Origin: Heligmosomoides polygyrus polygyrus | Taxonomy: Eukaryota; Nematoda; Chromadorea; Rhabditida; Heligmosomidae | Assembly (NCBI GenBank): GCA_947396885.1 | Contig: OX377202.1 | Location: 71,892,643-71,956,642 of the forward strand | Length of the DNA stretch: 64,000 nucleotides | Direction: 5' to 3' | Shown: positions 42,921 through 53,304 of the stretch, in pieces | How positions within the stretch are numbered: the stretch's first letter is position 1 | How the letters are laid out: each line of letters begins with the position of its first letter | Made by a program: the position numbers and the translations under genes | Notes under the pieces: generated by a model | Database searches by the model: none | The model's input: only the letters and a program-made list of their open reading frames with translations | Told to the model about the DNA's origin: nothing

Positions 42921-43546
42921 AATGCCTTGGTCTAGCTTAGAGAAGAACGTAAACACAGCAGCCATAGCACTTGCATAATTCATTTTGGATAGTCCCATAT
43001 CGAACAAAAATACGTATACAACTATGTAGTATACGTGAGCTCGATGGCGATTTTGTGAAAGACCATGAGTGCACTAAAACGCGAATTCTAATCCTGCTGA
43101 AAGCGCACTGTTCTTATAAAAAGTGTGTTTTAACCACTTTGCTCCCCTCTTGTGGAAGAATTGGAAATGTTTACACTTAGCAATTTTACTCGAGTATTTG
43201 AGCTTCTAAGCACTTACCTGCGTCATAGCTGCAAAAGGGCATTCAATGACAACTTTAACCGATCTGCTCATCAATAACGAGTACTTCTTAAAAAAGTACT
43301 TTAGTACCGCTGTATAGGTAAAGGACAAAGCTTTGTGCTAATCACTCCACCAACCATTCTCGGGTTGTCGTGCAGGCAGTCTGAAAGCATATTTGGACGT
43401 AAGTAGGACCTGCGGCTGCCAGCTAATGAGAACCCAAGTTTTGACTTTCCCAGAAAACTTTGGTGTCAAATCAGTGGAGCTGAAAGGATGGAGGACTTGT
43501 CTCGCCTGTACGAGGCACGATTCGGTGTGATCGCGATGCCCGACGC

Positions 43547-43606
43547 TTCTTCCGACTGCGCCATCACGAGCCCATCGTACGGCTCGTGTTAGCACAGTCG
43601 GAAGAA
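43547..43606. repeat. Compact palindrome
   Basis: TTCTTCCGACTG pairs with CAGTCGGAAGAA, and inside it CACGAGCC pairs with GGCTCGTG around an 8-base centre. The left arm (TCCGACTGCGC) resembles a word at the end of repeat R3 (29515-29525), so it may be an R3 derivative. Confidence 0.55.
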
Positions 43607-43689
43607 CTCGTGTTATTTACGTTTAGCTTAATCGTTAGCAATGCAGAAGCATGAAGAAGCATGAAAACGAGGGCCGAAAATCAAAGAAA

Positions 43690-43960
43690 ACCCTCTCCCC
43701 CCAAGGTTACTATCCGACCACGCCCTCCAGCGGGCTCGCCGCAGCTCCTGGCAGTACGGGGGAGAGCCGCCGTGAACTGCGGCAGCCCTCGGGGACTTTT
43801 GCGAGCGGCGGCTCCGCGACAACTCGTCTGCGCCGCTGCTTCCACCACAGTGGCAGCGTGGGTCCCACTGCGGCGGGAGCGATATAAACGAGTTCTCGGG
43901 TTGCTGCCGCGAGACTCTGTAGCGGCCCTAAGAGCCACAGCCTCTCCAAAGTTTGCTTCA
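43690..43960. other. GC-rich island
   Basis: A second CG-rich block with long overlapping frames on both strands (43651-44077 plus, 43681-44019 minus). The codon patterns look compositional and I recognise no domain, so no gene is called. The following 44100-44930 has no long frames. Confidence 0.35.
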
Positions 43961-44934
43961 CTACATGGAACAACGACGTCGGTAAAAACCCATCCTGTTG
44001 GAAGTTTCATAGCAACCATGATGTGGCGTCGTAAACCAGCTTTGAGCCAGGCATATTCAACCAGCTTTTCAATGTGAGGATGGCACAGGATTCGTACGCC
44101 AGCGACAAGACCTTCAATGTCATTATAACAGATCCTTCTCCTTCACCTAGCCGCAACCTCGGCGCTTTCCTTCAGAATATTTTCCCTCTTTATATATCAA
44201 AAGGAAGCTCGTGCACAATGACGCGGAAGTGAAATCGCTTCATAAGCTACTTCTGTAGACACTCGAAGGTATTGTCCGAATACTCAAGTTGTTCCCTTGG
44301 GTCATGGTAGGATGAGTCGCCACATGATTCGAGAAGCTGGCTCATGAGTCCAGATTAAGAGCGCAGCCATCGGCCATCTGTGTGACGAAGACACGCTCAA
44401 AGAAGGGTAGCATGAGAAGCATAGAGGGAGTGCAGATAATGTTGGATACCTTCCTCATTGCCTTTTGGTTAAAAACCGGCCAGTAATAAACAAGCCGCCA
44501 CACCCACAGCATACAGCTGGAAGGATGTGTGCAAGCGCCTGAAAATTGTGTAGACCTCAGGACCCCACAAATCTCAAATAGTCAGTTGAAATGCAAAATG
44601 GCGCAACGCGCTAGGGCCGAACCACTGATCTCCCTCTCATAAAACTTATCCAACGCCACTATCCACTGCTCTTCGAGTCGCTCGAAGGCCGTGGAATCGT
44701 GGTTGTACAAGAGGCCTTCAGGGCTCCTGAGGGCCTGAACCATCACGATGCTATCGCGGCGCTTAGTTCATGGCCATTCCGTCTCACGCGGTCGAATAGT
44801 CAAAGAAACTCCGCCGCGGCCAACGCAACAGCGTCGGTAGGCATGCGCGATGGCTTCCCGCCCCCATCGCGAGCATAGCATACTTCGCGCCGCGCGCGTG
44901 TTTAGCGTTGGTCCTGGACGGTATACTTGTGCTT

Positions 44935-45118
44935 TTTCAAAATTTTTCGAATGAACGAATAATCGAATAACCCCATTTTTTCGGTTATTCGAATTTCCGA
45001 ATAATGCAGTAACCCCTTTTTGGTTATTCGAATTTTCGAATAATCGAATAACCCCGTTTTTCTGTTATTCGAATTTCCGAATAATCGAACATTCGAATAA
45101 TTCGAATAATCGAATAAA
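44935..45118. repeat. TTCGAA palindromic array, locus 1
   Basis: Repeated ATTCGAATTTCCGAATAA and CGAATAACCCCNTTTTT units occur, about 45 bases apart. It is preceded by TATACTTGTGCTTTTTC, which resembles the TATAGTTGTGCTC end of loci 3 and 4. Confidence 0.7.
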
Positions 45119-45204
45119 CTTCATTATGACTTAATAAACCCAGGTGCAAAATTGTACGTTCACCTCCCCCGATTTGCCATTAGTACTCGATGAACCCTCT
45201 GTCG

Positions 45205-45668
45205 AGGCTCACCAGGAAACTATCTCAACGGTAGATCGGAACGGCCTAAGTGTTGTGTATGGGCAGAATCGCCTCACTCTGGGAAACAACAAAATGCAAA
45301 TATCTCGACCCTAATACAATTCTGCGCAGAGTGAGGGACGACAGAAGTTGGGCCGTTAGCGTCGTTAGCCCTATGCCTGCAGGCGGATGGCGAGCTCAAG
45401 TTAGCTGGAAACATCGATGACGAGCAAGCGATGGTGGTGTAGAGGGCGGCATAATTCCCATGATTGCTGTTTCCAGCAAACTTGAACCCACCCTTCACGT
45501 ACAGGCATAGGGCTAACGCCTCCAAAGGACCAACTTCTGCTGCCTGTAACTCTGCGCAGAGTTGTATTGGGGTCGAGATGTTTGCATTTTGGTGTTGCCC
45601 AGAGAGAGGCGGTTCTGCCCATATACAACATTTGGGCCGTTCCGACCTACCTTTGAGATATTCTCCTG
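45205..45668. mobile_element. Foldback element with ~200-bp arms
   Basis: The left arm (45205-45410) and the reverse complement of the right arm (45455-45668) share TCGGAACGGCC-AA-TGTTGT, ATGGGCAGAA-CGCCTC, AAAATGCAAA-ATCTCGACCC, CTCTGCGCAGAGT and CGTTAGCCCTATGCCTG. The spacer is only ~45 bases. The short minus-strand frames at 45274-45631 are explained by the symmetry. No transposase is present. Confidence 0.75.
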
Positions 45669-45904
45669 GTCAGTAATGTTACCATCATATTCCTCCCTAT
45701 CGAAAACTTCTATAAAAGAATTCTAAGCAGGTTATCTCATCAGTGCAGGATCCCATGAACTTTAATTGAAAATTTAACAAATGGAGACCGGTGCAAAATA
45801 TAAGTTCTTCATAGAAAACCTGATTAATCACAAAGGTAACTACAGACAAGGTAAGATTAATTCTTCGTCACACCACATCTGTTGTAAACAATATCGAAAA
45901 TTCT

Positions 45905-47030
45905 ACTTGGCCTACCAATAACAAGGGAGGCCCATGAACTTCTCCCCAAAGCTTCTCAACGAGACCTATATGGTCTTGTAGGGCATCGGACGAGGATCAC
46001 AGAACTGTGCTTCGTTTTTGCTACGGGCCACTGGGTGGTCCGAAAATGGCAAAAAATGGTACCGCTTCAGGGCGGGCTGATAAGGCAAACGTGACACCTG
46101 GAATGGCCTTGTCGCGCTCTGAACGTAACTTACAAAAGATTTGGAGCCCAAATTATAGTTTGATTATAGTAATTTCTTAGGTTTCCTAGACGAAGCTGCA
46201 GTGTATATTCAAGTGATTCAATCGCCGCCGCTGCAGCGACTGGATGGCCGAGTGGGTAGCGTGGCGGACTTGCGGGAGGGAGTCGAGGGTTCGATTCCGG
46301 AGGTAGGGTTTCTGATCCCATGGTGGACTGTTAGCGTTTTTGTAAATGAAGATTACTATTTAGCTCCGGTTGGGTACCTTCTTCGTGTCCTAACCCCGCT
46401 CTCAACCTGTTGTCAGGTGTGAAGGAAGCTGGTTTTGTTGCGTGGAGCGATATCGCGCATCCATTAAACGATGCTTGTCTCGCTGAGGAAGGTTCCGTTA
46501 AATGCTATCCCGATATGACCTCTTTGCTATGTTCTCAATTACTTTTCGAAGTGTTCCTCACTATCACCTAATTCGTGAAAAAAATAGACAAGCATTGATT
46601 TGACCCATCACCAAGACAAGCTCACTGCTTTTCGGATTTCCTCATAGACTGCTTTTCATTCTTCTCACAACTTTCACTACTTCAGCTAACTGTTCCCAAG
46701 TACTGCATATTTTATCCAACTCGCGTGCTTAGTCGTCTTGCTGTTTCTATTTCTTCCTCACCATTCTCTTACAGACTAAGTGGTAATTTGGAAAAAGAAC
46801 GACAGATTCATGGTCAGCAGCTTAAACAGATTCTGACAGGCCCATTCTAGGTGTCACTTATGCCTTATCAACCCGCTCTGAATTGACACTATTTTTCCAT
46901 TTCGGGATCACCCAGTGACCCGTAGGAAAAACGAAGGACAGTTCTGTGATCCTCGTCCGATGCCCTACAAGACCATATAGGTCTCGTTAAGAATCTTTGG
47001 GGGAATTTTATGGACCTCTCTTGTAAGTAG
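45905..47030. mobile_element. Non-autonomous DNA element with ~210-bp terminal inverted repeats
   Basis: The left arm (45905-46117) and the reverse complement of the right arm (46836-47028) share ACGAGACCTATATGGTCTTG, TAGGGCATCGGACGAGGATC, ACAGAACTGT-CTTCGTTTTT and GTGACACCT-GAATGG. The internal 700 bases have no transposase. They contain a tRNA-like sequence at 46238-46306 that may be a later insertion. Exact ends and target duplication are not clear. Confidence 0.72.
46238..46306 (+). repeat. tRNA-like sequence with intact A and B boxes
   Basis: TGGCCGAGTGG fits the pol III A-box consensus (TRGYNNARNNG) and GGTTCGATTCC is a perfect B box, at normal tRNA spacing. The A-box form resembles tRNA-Leu/Ser. 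I could not form complete acceptor and anticodon stems, so I call it a tRNA-derived repeat or pseudogene rather than a tRNA gene. It is transcribable in principle. Confidence 0.5.
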
Positions 47031-47454
47031 ATTAACAATAACAGCTTGCTCTACATTGGTCCATGTATAAAGTATGGCTTTCTTCAGATCAGAAACCAAA
47101 GTCTAAGTAGTTCCATTTTTGTACACGAATGTACAAGAAGTACAAGTACTTTGTGTACAAGAATGCCTCACAAGTATTCTAGTTTTCGGGTTGAGATCTG
47201 GAGAATAACTAGACAACTCCAAAAGTTGAATTATGTTGGAGTTAAGCAAACCTGTTGTTGAATGCGATGCATATATAGATGCATTATCTTCTTGGAAAAT
47301 AAGGTTGTGCCCACGAAACATTCTGAAATATAGTCGATAGTGATCTCCGAGCAATTTCTGGTCTTCAGTGTTCAACCTACACGATACGAACAAGACATGA
47401 TAATGAAATCAATGTCAACCTCGTGGGGAGCTTTCTCTTCCGAGACATACACCG

Positions 47455-48612
47455 AGTGGAGTCCCACAAGGTTCGGTGTTATCTCCTATTCTCTTGAACA
47501 TCTATACCAGAAGTATCCCTGCAGTGATTGCCGAACGCGGCATTGCCTGTAAAGTTTTCGCTGACGATCTCAAACTTTATAGCACGATCAGATCTTCTCT
47601 ACGTGCCATGAAAAATTCCAGGTAGCAATTTTAGATGTTGTCAATTGGTCTCAGATATGGGAGCTTCCGTTGGCCAAAGACAAAGTTAGGGCTTTGAACA
47701 TTGGTAAAAACAACATGAAAACTTATTATTTAATTGGCGACCATCAGATTTCGCATGCAAATGAAGTGTGGCCCTTGCGCTTTCTTGCAACCGAGAAACT
47801 TGATTTTGAAAAACATTGCAAGGAGGTTTCGGAAAAAGCCATGAGTAGAGTGTGCAATTTATTCAGATGTCTCTTTACTAGTGATCTTCAAATTCTCCTT
47901 AGGGCATTACGAAGTTTATGTGTGCTCTATGCTGGAATATGGCACTCCTATAATTGGCCCTACCCAAACCAAATCTAAGAAAATTCTGGAAAAGGTGCAA
48001 AACAGTTATACCAGGAAAATGTTCCTGCGTTCAGGAGGATTCAATTACAGGACCATTCCTAGTAGCACGGAAAGGAACTCCCAACTTGGGATTGAAACTT
48101 TAGAATTTAGAAGAAGAAACTTTGACTTGGTCTTGGTTTACAAAGTTCAGCATGGACTGATACACGTTGATCGGCAGCAATAATTTCCAATCAAGCCGTC
48201 CATTACCAGAGGGCCTAAACTGAAAGTGCTTCTCCTTAGGACTAGGGCCTCAGTTCGATCGCACTACATCATCTGCAGGGCGGGGAGCGAATACGTCAAG
48301 TTCTGTAAGCGTTTTCAGATACCTTCTAAACTTTCGGCTTTCAAACCAATCATAAATAAGTTTTCGAAATACTCTTAGTTTCCTGCATTCTGCTCTGAGG
48401 CAGAGTCACTTGACAGCATTGTTTCCTTTCTTTTCTTTAGTTTTCTGTTAGGTGTTCCTTTTTCGTTGCTTTTTATACGCGTAGGTTCGTAATTGTTTCA
48501 AACTTTTCGGGGTTTGGGTTGTTGTCTTGCAATCTCGACCGCCATGTACTCTTGTCGGTCGCAGTTGCATGTGCATAGATTCACATGTTCCAATAAAGAT
48601 AAAGATAAAGAC
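47455..48612 (+). pseudogene. CR1/Jockey-like LINE reverse transcriptase remnant, copy D2, with 3' end
   Basis: The frame from 47455 reads SGVPQGSVLSPILLNIYTRS and then IACKVFADDLKLY, with the catalytic FADD at 47557-47568. After frameshifts, 47670-47978 and 47881-48183 continue the RT and its C-terminal region (LATEKLDFEKHCKEV, SMLEYGTPIIGPTQTKSKKI, FLRSGGFNYRTIPSS, RRRNFDLVLVYKVQHGL). The last part (to ~48380) matches D1. The 3' end at ~48590-48612 carries AATAAAGATAAAGATAAAG, a short tandem tail. The 5' two thirds are missing. Several frameshifts and stops make it inactive. Confidence 0.8.
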
Positions 48613-48614
48613 AG

Positions 48615-49800
48615 GTCAAGAATTCTTCTATAGATTGTCGATAGTGGGGTATACGACGGTAACATCGCTGAGCCTAGGCGATCCTTCGAGTACTAACGGA
48701 CAAAGAGGGGGTGAACCTATCATTTTGTACCGGGGTGTATTAATAAGGACGATGAGATTTTTGTGTTAGACAACTTCGTTTGATATCGTTCATTCACTTC
48801 AAAAGCGCGTTGTGTAGGTTCAAGTAAGTGTAGTAAAGTAAGTTCAACGAAAACTTTCGCCACAGACATAATAAAAGAATAGAATTCTTCTAAAAAATGC
48901 AAATAATGGAGACGTTCAATATCTTCTAAGAACCGTTTACAGCACTCGGTAAGATGTCAAAACATGAGAACTTTTTTCCTTCGAAAAAAAACTACAGAAA
49001 GCATTCCTACAGAAATAAACGTGCAAAACATCTACGCACAAGTGCAAAACTTTTGCGAAAAAAAAAACCGTTCACTCTACTTGTTCAGTTCATTGTCTTA
49101 CAGGAATCGTCAACCAATCAGATCGTGGAGTTGCACACCATTCTCAGTCGAAATTCAGCGTTTTTCAAAACAAATTCAACGTTTTTGGAATAAATTTCAA
49201 CGTTCGTCTGAAATTTTCCCCGTGTAACAACGTTGAATTTGATTTGAAAAACTTTGAATTTCAACTAAAACTAGTATACAATCGTGTCATGCAAACTATG
49301 CAAACTGTGAGCTTAGCCCGGAGTAATCGAGCATGAATCTTAGGATAGTTCTTGCAGTAACGATTGCCATCAAGAGATAATAATCAAATTATCGATTTTT
49401 CGCGAATATCACTCAACAAGTGTATGACATAGTCACTCAACAAGTGTATGACATAGTAGTGGCCGCAGAGAATGCAAATGTGAAGTTAGATTTTGAACCG
49501 ATAATTTCAAAAACGAACTTCAGATTTGTGTTCAGCGAAATAGACTACCCCATGGGCCGAAGTTTCGGACCGCAATGGATCGCCATCAACTGCGGTCACT
49601 GTTGCCAATACACCATGCCCGCACACCAGTTGTGATGGACCGATGGAAACGCGCACGCACACACTACCCTTCCATGTATAGTAGATGCTGAATGCGGTTT
49701 CGTAACGGTGAGCTCTCGACAGTGTGTTATCGAAAACAATCGTCACCGGGATGAACGTCGCTTACAAAAATCATCATTGTGCCACATTCAAAACAACCAC
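48615..49800. other. No gene recognised
   Basis: Short frames only (48954-49227 plus). A short minisatellite-like run with AAATTCAACGTTTTT words occurs at 49155-49250, and a 25-base direct repeat CACTCAACAAGTGTATGACA occurs at 49410-49457. Confidence 0.35.
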
Positions 49801-49802
49801 GT

Positions 49803-49998
49803 ATTCGAAATTCGAATATTATTCGAATTTTCGGACCTCGAATAATCGAATTCGAATAATTATTCGAATTTTAGATCCTCGAATAATCGAATTCGAATAA
49901 TTATCCGAATTTGCAAAACTCGTATAATCAAATTCGTATAATTACTCGAATTTGCGAAACTCGAATAATCGAATTCGAATGAATTATTCGAGTAAAAG
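49803..49998. repeat. TTCGAA palindromic array, locus 2
   Basis: Four to five units of TCGAATAATCGAATTCGAAT followed by ATTATTCGAATTTNNNACC occur. The array directly abuts the first copy of the 93-bp SINE-tail duplication at 50003. Confidence 0.72.
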
Positions 49999-50002
49999 TA
50001 TG

Positions 50003-50095
50003 CTGGCGCAAGAGCTTTGATCGTAACAAAACATCCTGTAACAACATATAGCCTCTATATCAGCCGCTCCAGGCTTCAACAAATGTGTTCAAGCA
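50003..50095 (+). repeat. 93-bp perfect direct repeat, copy 1 (SINE tail)
   Basis: Identical by eye over 93 bases to 50284-50376. It starts CTGGCGCAAGAGCTTTGATC and ends GTGTTCAAGCA. It lacks the tRNA-like head that precedes copy 2. Confidence 0.85.
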
Positions 50096-50220
50096 TTGCT
50101 ACTAGTAAGGTCCTCAGCTTAACCGGTTCCATGCTGATATCAGCGGCCGGCCCATCCCCGTATCACGGGTGGGTGCTGACGGACCTCGAGGATATCGCGG
50201 ATGTTACGTGCGGTCAAACA

Positions 50221-50290
50221 GCGCCGGTGGTGTAAGGCGAACATCGCTGCCCGGAAAGCAGAAGATGCGGGTTCGAGTCCCGCCTGGCGC
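50221..50290 (+). repeat. tRNA-like SINE head with full cloverleaf
   Basis: The 70 bases fold as a cloverleaf. The 7-bp acceptor stem is GCGCCGG/CTGGCGC (one G-T) and the D stem is GTGT/ACAT. The anticodon arm is GCTGC-CCGGAAA-GCAGA with one G-A mismatch and C instead of U at position 33. The T arm is GCGGG-TTCGAGT-CCCGC. The nominal anticodon GGA would mean Ser, but tRNA-Ser needs a long variable arm, which is absent. With the shared 3' tail at 50291-50376, a tRNA-derived SINE is the best reading. Confidence 0.6.
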
Positions 50291-50376
50291 AAGAGCTTTG
50301 ATCGTAACAAAACATCCTGTAACAACATATAGCCTCTATATCAGCCGCTCCAGGCTTCAACAAATGTGTTCAAGCA
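50284..50376 (+). repeat. 93-bp perfect direct repeat, copy 2 (SINE tail)
   Basis: The second copy follows the tRNA-like head and overlaps its last 7 bases. The 281-base offset suggests either a tandem duplication or two SINE insertions in the same orientation. Confidence 0.85.
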
Positions 50377-50394
50377 ATAGAGCTATCGTTAATA

Positions 50395-50500
50395 GTTTTT
50401 CTGGACTTTAGGGCTTGCTCGCCTGACCTTGGGTACGTCTGTGCAACGATTAGCACCACCGCCGCTCTACACCGGTGTTCTGACCCCAAGCGATCCCTTT
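50395..50500 (-). repeat. Dispersed repeat R5, copy 1
   Basis: The reverse complement reads TTGGGGTCAGAACACCGGTG, TAGAGCGGC, TGCTAATCGTT, GACGTACCC and GGCGAGCAAGCC, which matches 61320-61430 on the plus strand. Confidence 0.5.
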
Positions 50501-50504
50501 GATG

Positions 50505-52800
50505 CCCAATACCGCCCAGTCGACGTCTTGTCGCTTTTGAAGGTCCATCCTTCTCTCTGGCTTCTTATTGATCTTCTTTAAACAAGTACACGCTTGGCTT
50601 TTCAATTGGCAATCACTCAATTCACCCATTCTGCAGCTGTAGGCTGTAATGGATTTAGCTTGCCAGTGTTTGAGTTTCCAATGCAATACCCTCGGCGTAC
50701 GTTTATGTCTAAAGAAACGCTGAGAAATTTTTTTTGTTCCCTACAATCAACGGGATAGTTTGCTTAGCTAACGTACCCGTAGTTTTCTCTTTTCCTTAGC
50801 TGCCCTGTGCAATGGATTTGTATTCCTTTTTCCTATATGATAAATTGGAGTTATTTTCTTCTACGCATCTCCATGGTCGAGCCAGGATTACCTAACCCTG
50901 CGCACTTTTTCTTCTGCTAGAATCAGTTGTCATATATGTAGTAATCGTATTGTTAAGAAGACGATGACATGAGGAAAGGAGGAGTTTGTATGCCCATCGA
51001 AAGGCGTTGATGATCGAAATTCCACGCCCTCCTATTGGTGTGCTTTTAATTCATCATCGACCGCTTCTTTACCCTGTTCACATATGTCATATCTATCTGA
51101 GGTGTAGATATGTTTGCAAATGGGAGAGGGCACCGACTGACTTGTTCACGGTCATCGCAACTGTTTTATGGTTTCATTGTATGGTCCAAGTGAACACTCA
51201 AGTAGCCTCCACGATACCCAATACGAGTAGAATACGTAGTCTGTCAGTAGAAGGCGCATCTCTCTAAATTCGACAAAGCTGACCTTTATAATGTTATTCT
51301 TTGTAAATGCCCTGGAAGAATGGTGGAGCGAAAATTGATGAACACCGAAGAATGTAGCGGACGGAGCATGGCGTTTGATAGCGCAGTAATGTGCACCAAA
51401 ACGCTTTAGTTTGACGTTTGTCGTCGTTATAACACTCACAGATGTCTCAACATCTTAACTCGCGAATCAACTTCGCTTCCCTTTTGAGTAGTTGTGCTGA
51501 TGACAAAGAAGTTTCAAATAGAGTTGATTTATACAGTACCGTCGGTAAACATTCGCCAAAACGCGGCCGGCGGCGGATTAATCCGCCGTTTCCGCCGCTT
51601 TGCCACAAAGTCGCTTATATTCAATGAAAGGCACATTGCTGGAATCAGAACAACATGATCTACCCAATGGCTTAAAAATCTTAACAAGGTTTCAAAATTT
51701 TCGAGTTCGAGATGACCTAGTCGAACCCGTAATTGTCTTGACCTGATCCACATTCGCCCCTGAGTCTCCCCTAATTGTGCCCCCTGGCAGAGATCGACTT
51801 GCCCAGTGGAATTTTAAAAATTTTAAACGCTGTCGTAAATGAGTTTCATGCTAATTTTAGGTTTTGTCTCATCACGGCGAACTCTTTGATATCAAATTCG
51901 CCTGGTTTGTCACCAAGTTCAGCGTTCCATGCATCCTCAACTGTCGATTTTTTCCATTTTCGTTAATTATTTACGACCGTAACACTTTTGTTCTAGAGCC
52001 GATTTTTGCTTGACTATAGGGTGTGCATTACAAATATAAGGATTAGCCTTAGTTCAGTTAGAAGTAAGGTACTAATCAGCCAATAATTTGATAGCGCAGC
52101 GTTCCAGGGAGACATTGCCTGCAAGGGCTAATCACGCGAGCAGATCTGTGTCTCCACGCAACGGATCAGTATGAAGGCTGGATATGTGGTAGCACATACT
52201 GATTCATACTAGCACATACAGAGATGCTGCAGCACAAAAATGATGTAGCTGGCAACTCAGGACTGGGAGCTTCACTGCTTCAAAAAGGACAATTTCTTCT
52301 ACTCTGACCATGGGACTCAACGCCGACCTTTGCCCAGACCGCGCAGAACAGTTTCAGTCATTTATCGGAGCCGATATTCGCATTTTTTGAAAAATTTCCC
52401 ACCTCACATTAATCACATTTATTCCTTGAGACATGTCCGCTACCGGAGTCCAGAGTGTTGCTGTAATTGCAGTGACCTAACCTGCCCCACCAAGCATGCC
52501 TTTTGGACATGCAATCGCTGCTTCTCTCCTCTCACTACTCACACTAACCGAGGTCGTTTACTAATGGGATTAATACTGCTTTCCCCAAACTCATTTGAGC
52601 ATAACCATTTCGCTTCAGAAAAACGATTCATTAAGTATTTGTTACAGGCAATAATTATTATTGTTTTAGCAAGCACGTAATAGAAAGTAACAGTTGTTAA
52701 ATCCACGCAACTAGAAGATAAGCAAATAAATGACAAATGATGTACCAAACAATAATATTTTCTAAAATGTGTATTAAGCAATTATTATTATCAGCAACAA
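50505..52800. other. No gene recognised (apart from one palindrome)
   Basis: There are only short frames, including 52330-52680 (116 codons, no motif). The palindrome at 51571-51588 is the only structured feature found. Confidence 0.3.
51571..51588. repeat. Palindrome centred on GGATTAATCC, copy 2
   Basis: CGGCGGATTAATCCGCCG is a perfect 18-base palindrome flanked by further GGCGG/CCGCC words and CTTTGCCACAAAG. It is related to the palindrome at 29018-29053. Confidence 0.6.
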
Positions 52801-52811
52801 TTATTACCTTA

Positions 52812-52862
52812 ATACGGGTCCGATTCCCGCCTGGTGCCAGAGTTTTGGTTGCAATAAAATAC
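52812..52862 (+). repeat. 3' half of a tRNA-derived SINE
   Basis: GGGTCCGATTCCCGCCTGGTGC (a B-box region) is followed by CAGAGTTTTGGTTGCAATAAAA, matching the T arm and tail of the sequence at 50267-50320. The 5' half is absent. Confidence 0.5.
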
Positions 52863-52988
52863 TGTTATAACAGCTAACGCATGACCGTTTTCTGCTTGTT
52901 CCTTAGTTACGAAAGTGCTCATAGGAGATTGCTAGGTGCGGGATGTATCTTTTGCGATTGTCGTGGAATCTTGAGATGTCGCTTAACA

Positions 52989-53300
52989 GTTGCGCAGAAT
53001 CTTGTAAAGCTGCTGAGCCAACGTTGATATGAAAGCTCTATTCGGCTTACTTTTCGGCGTAACAACCTTCTTTACTGCCAAGAAAATACAAAAGAAGTTT
53101 GAAAAATTACTCGTTCAATGTTCATTTCAAGTCAAAGGGGTGAAATGGTCATTGGACGAGTAACTTCCTAAACTTCTTCTTCTTTCTTTTCCTAGGTGAG
53201 AAGAAGGTTACGCCGCAACGAAGCCCGTTGAAACGTGAACCGAGTAGAGCTTTAAGAAACTAGCAAACTCGGCTCAACAGCTTCACAAAATCTTGCAGCA
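52989..53300. mobile_element. Foldback element with ~140-bp arms
   Basis: The left arm and the reverse complement of the right arm share AATCTTGTAAAGCTGCTGAG, AAAGCTCTA-TCGG, GGCGTAA-CCTTCTT, AAGAAGTTT and TTACTCGTTCAATG with a mismatch rate of roughly one in five. There is no coding capacity. This is a typical palindromic MITE-like structure. Confidence 0.7.
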
Positions 53301-53304
53301 TTGT

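Noticed and set aside
43651..44077. Protein-coding gene in the GC-rich block
   Set aside because: Frames are open on both strands from composition alone, and no domain or splice pattern supports either.
44935..45118. CRISPR-like array
   Set aside because: Units are palindromic, the spacers are not unique sequences, and the genome is eukaryotic.
46238..46306. tRNA gene
   Set aside because: The A and B boxes fit, but I could not form the acceptor and anticodon stems, and the sequence lies inside a transposon. It is listed as a tRNA-like repeat instead.
50221..50290. Functional tRNA-Ser (GGA)
   Set aside because: A cloverleaf forms, but the long variable arm is missing, position 33 is not U, and it is linked to a repeated SINE tail.
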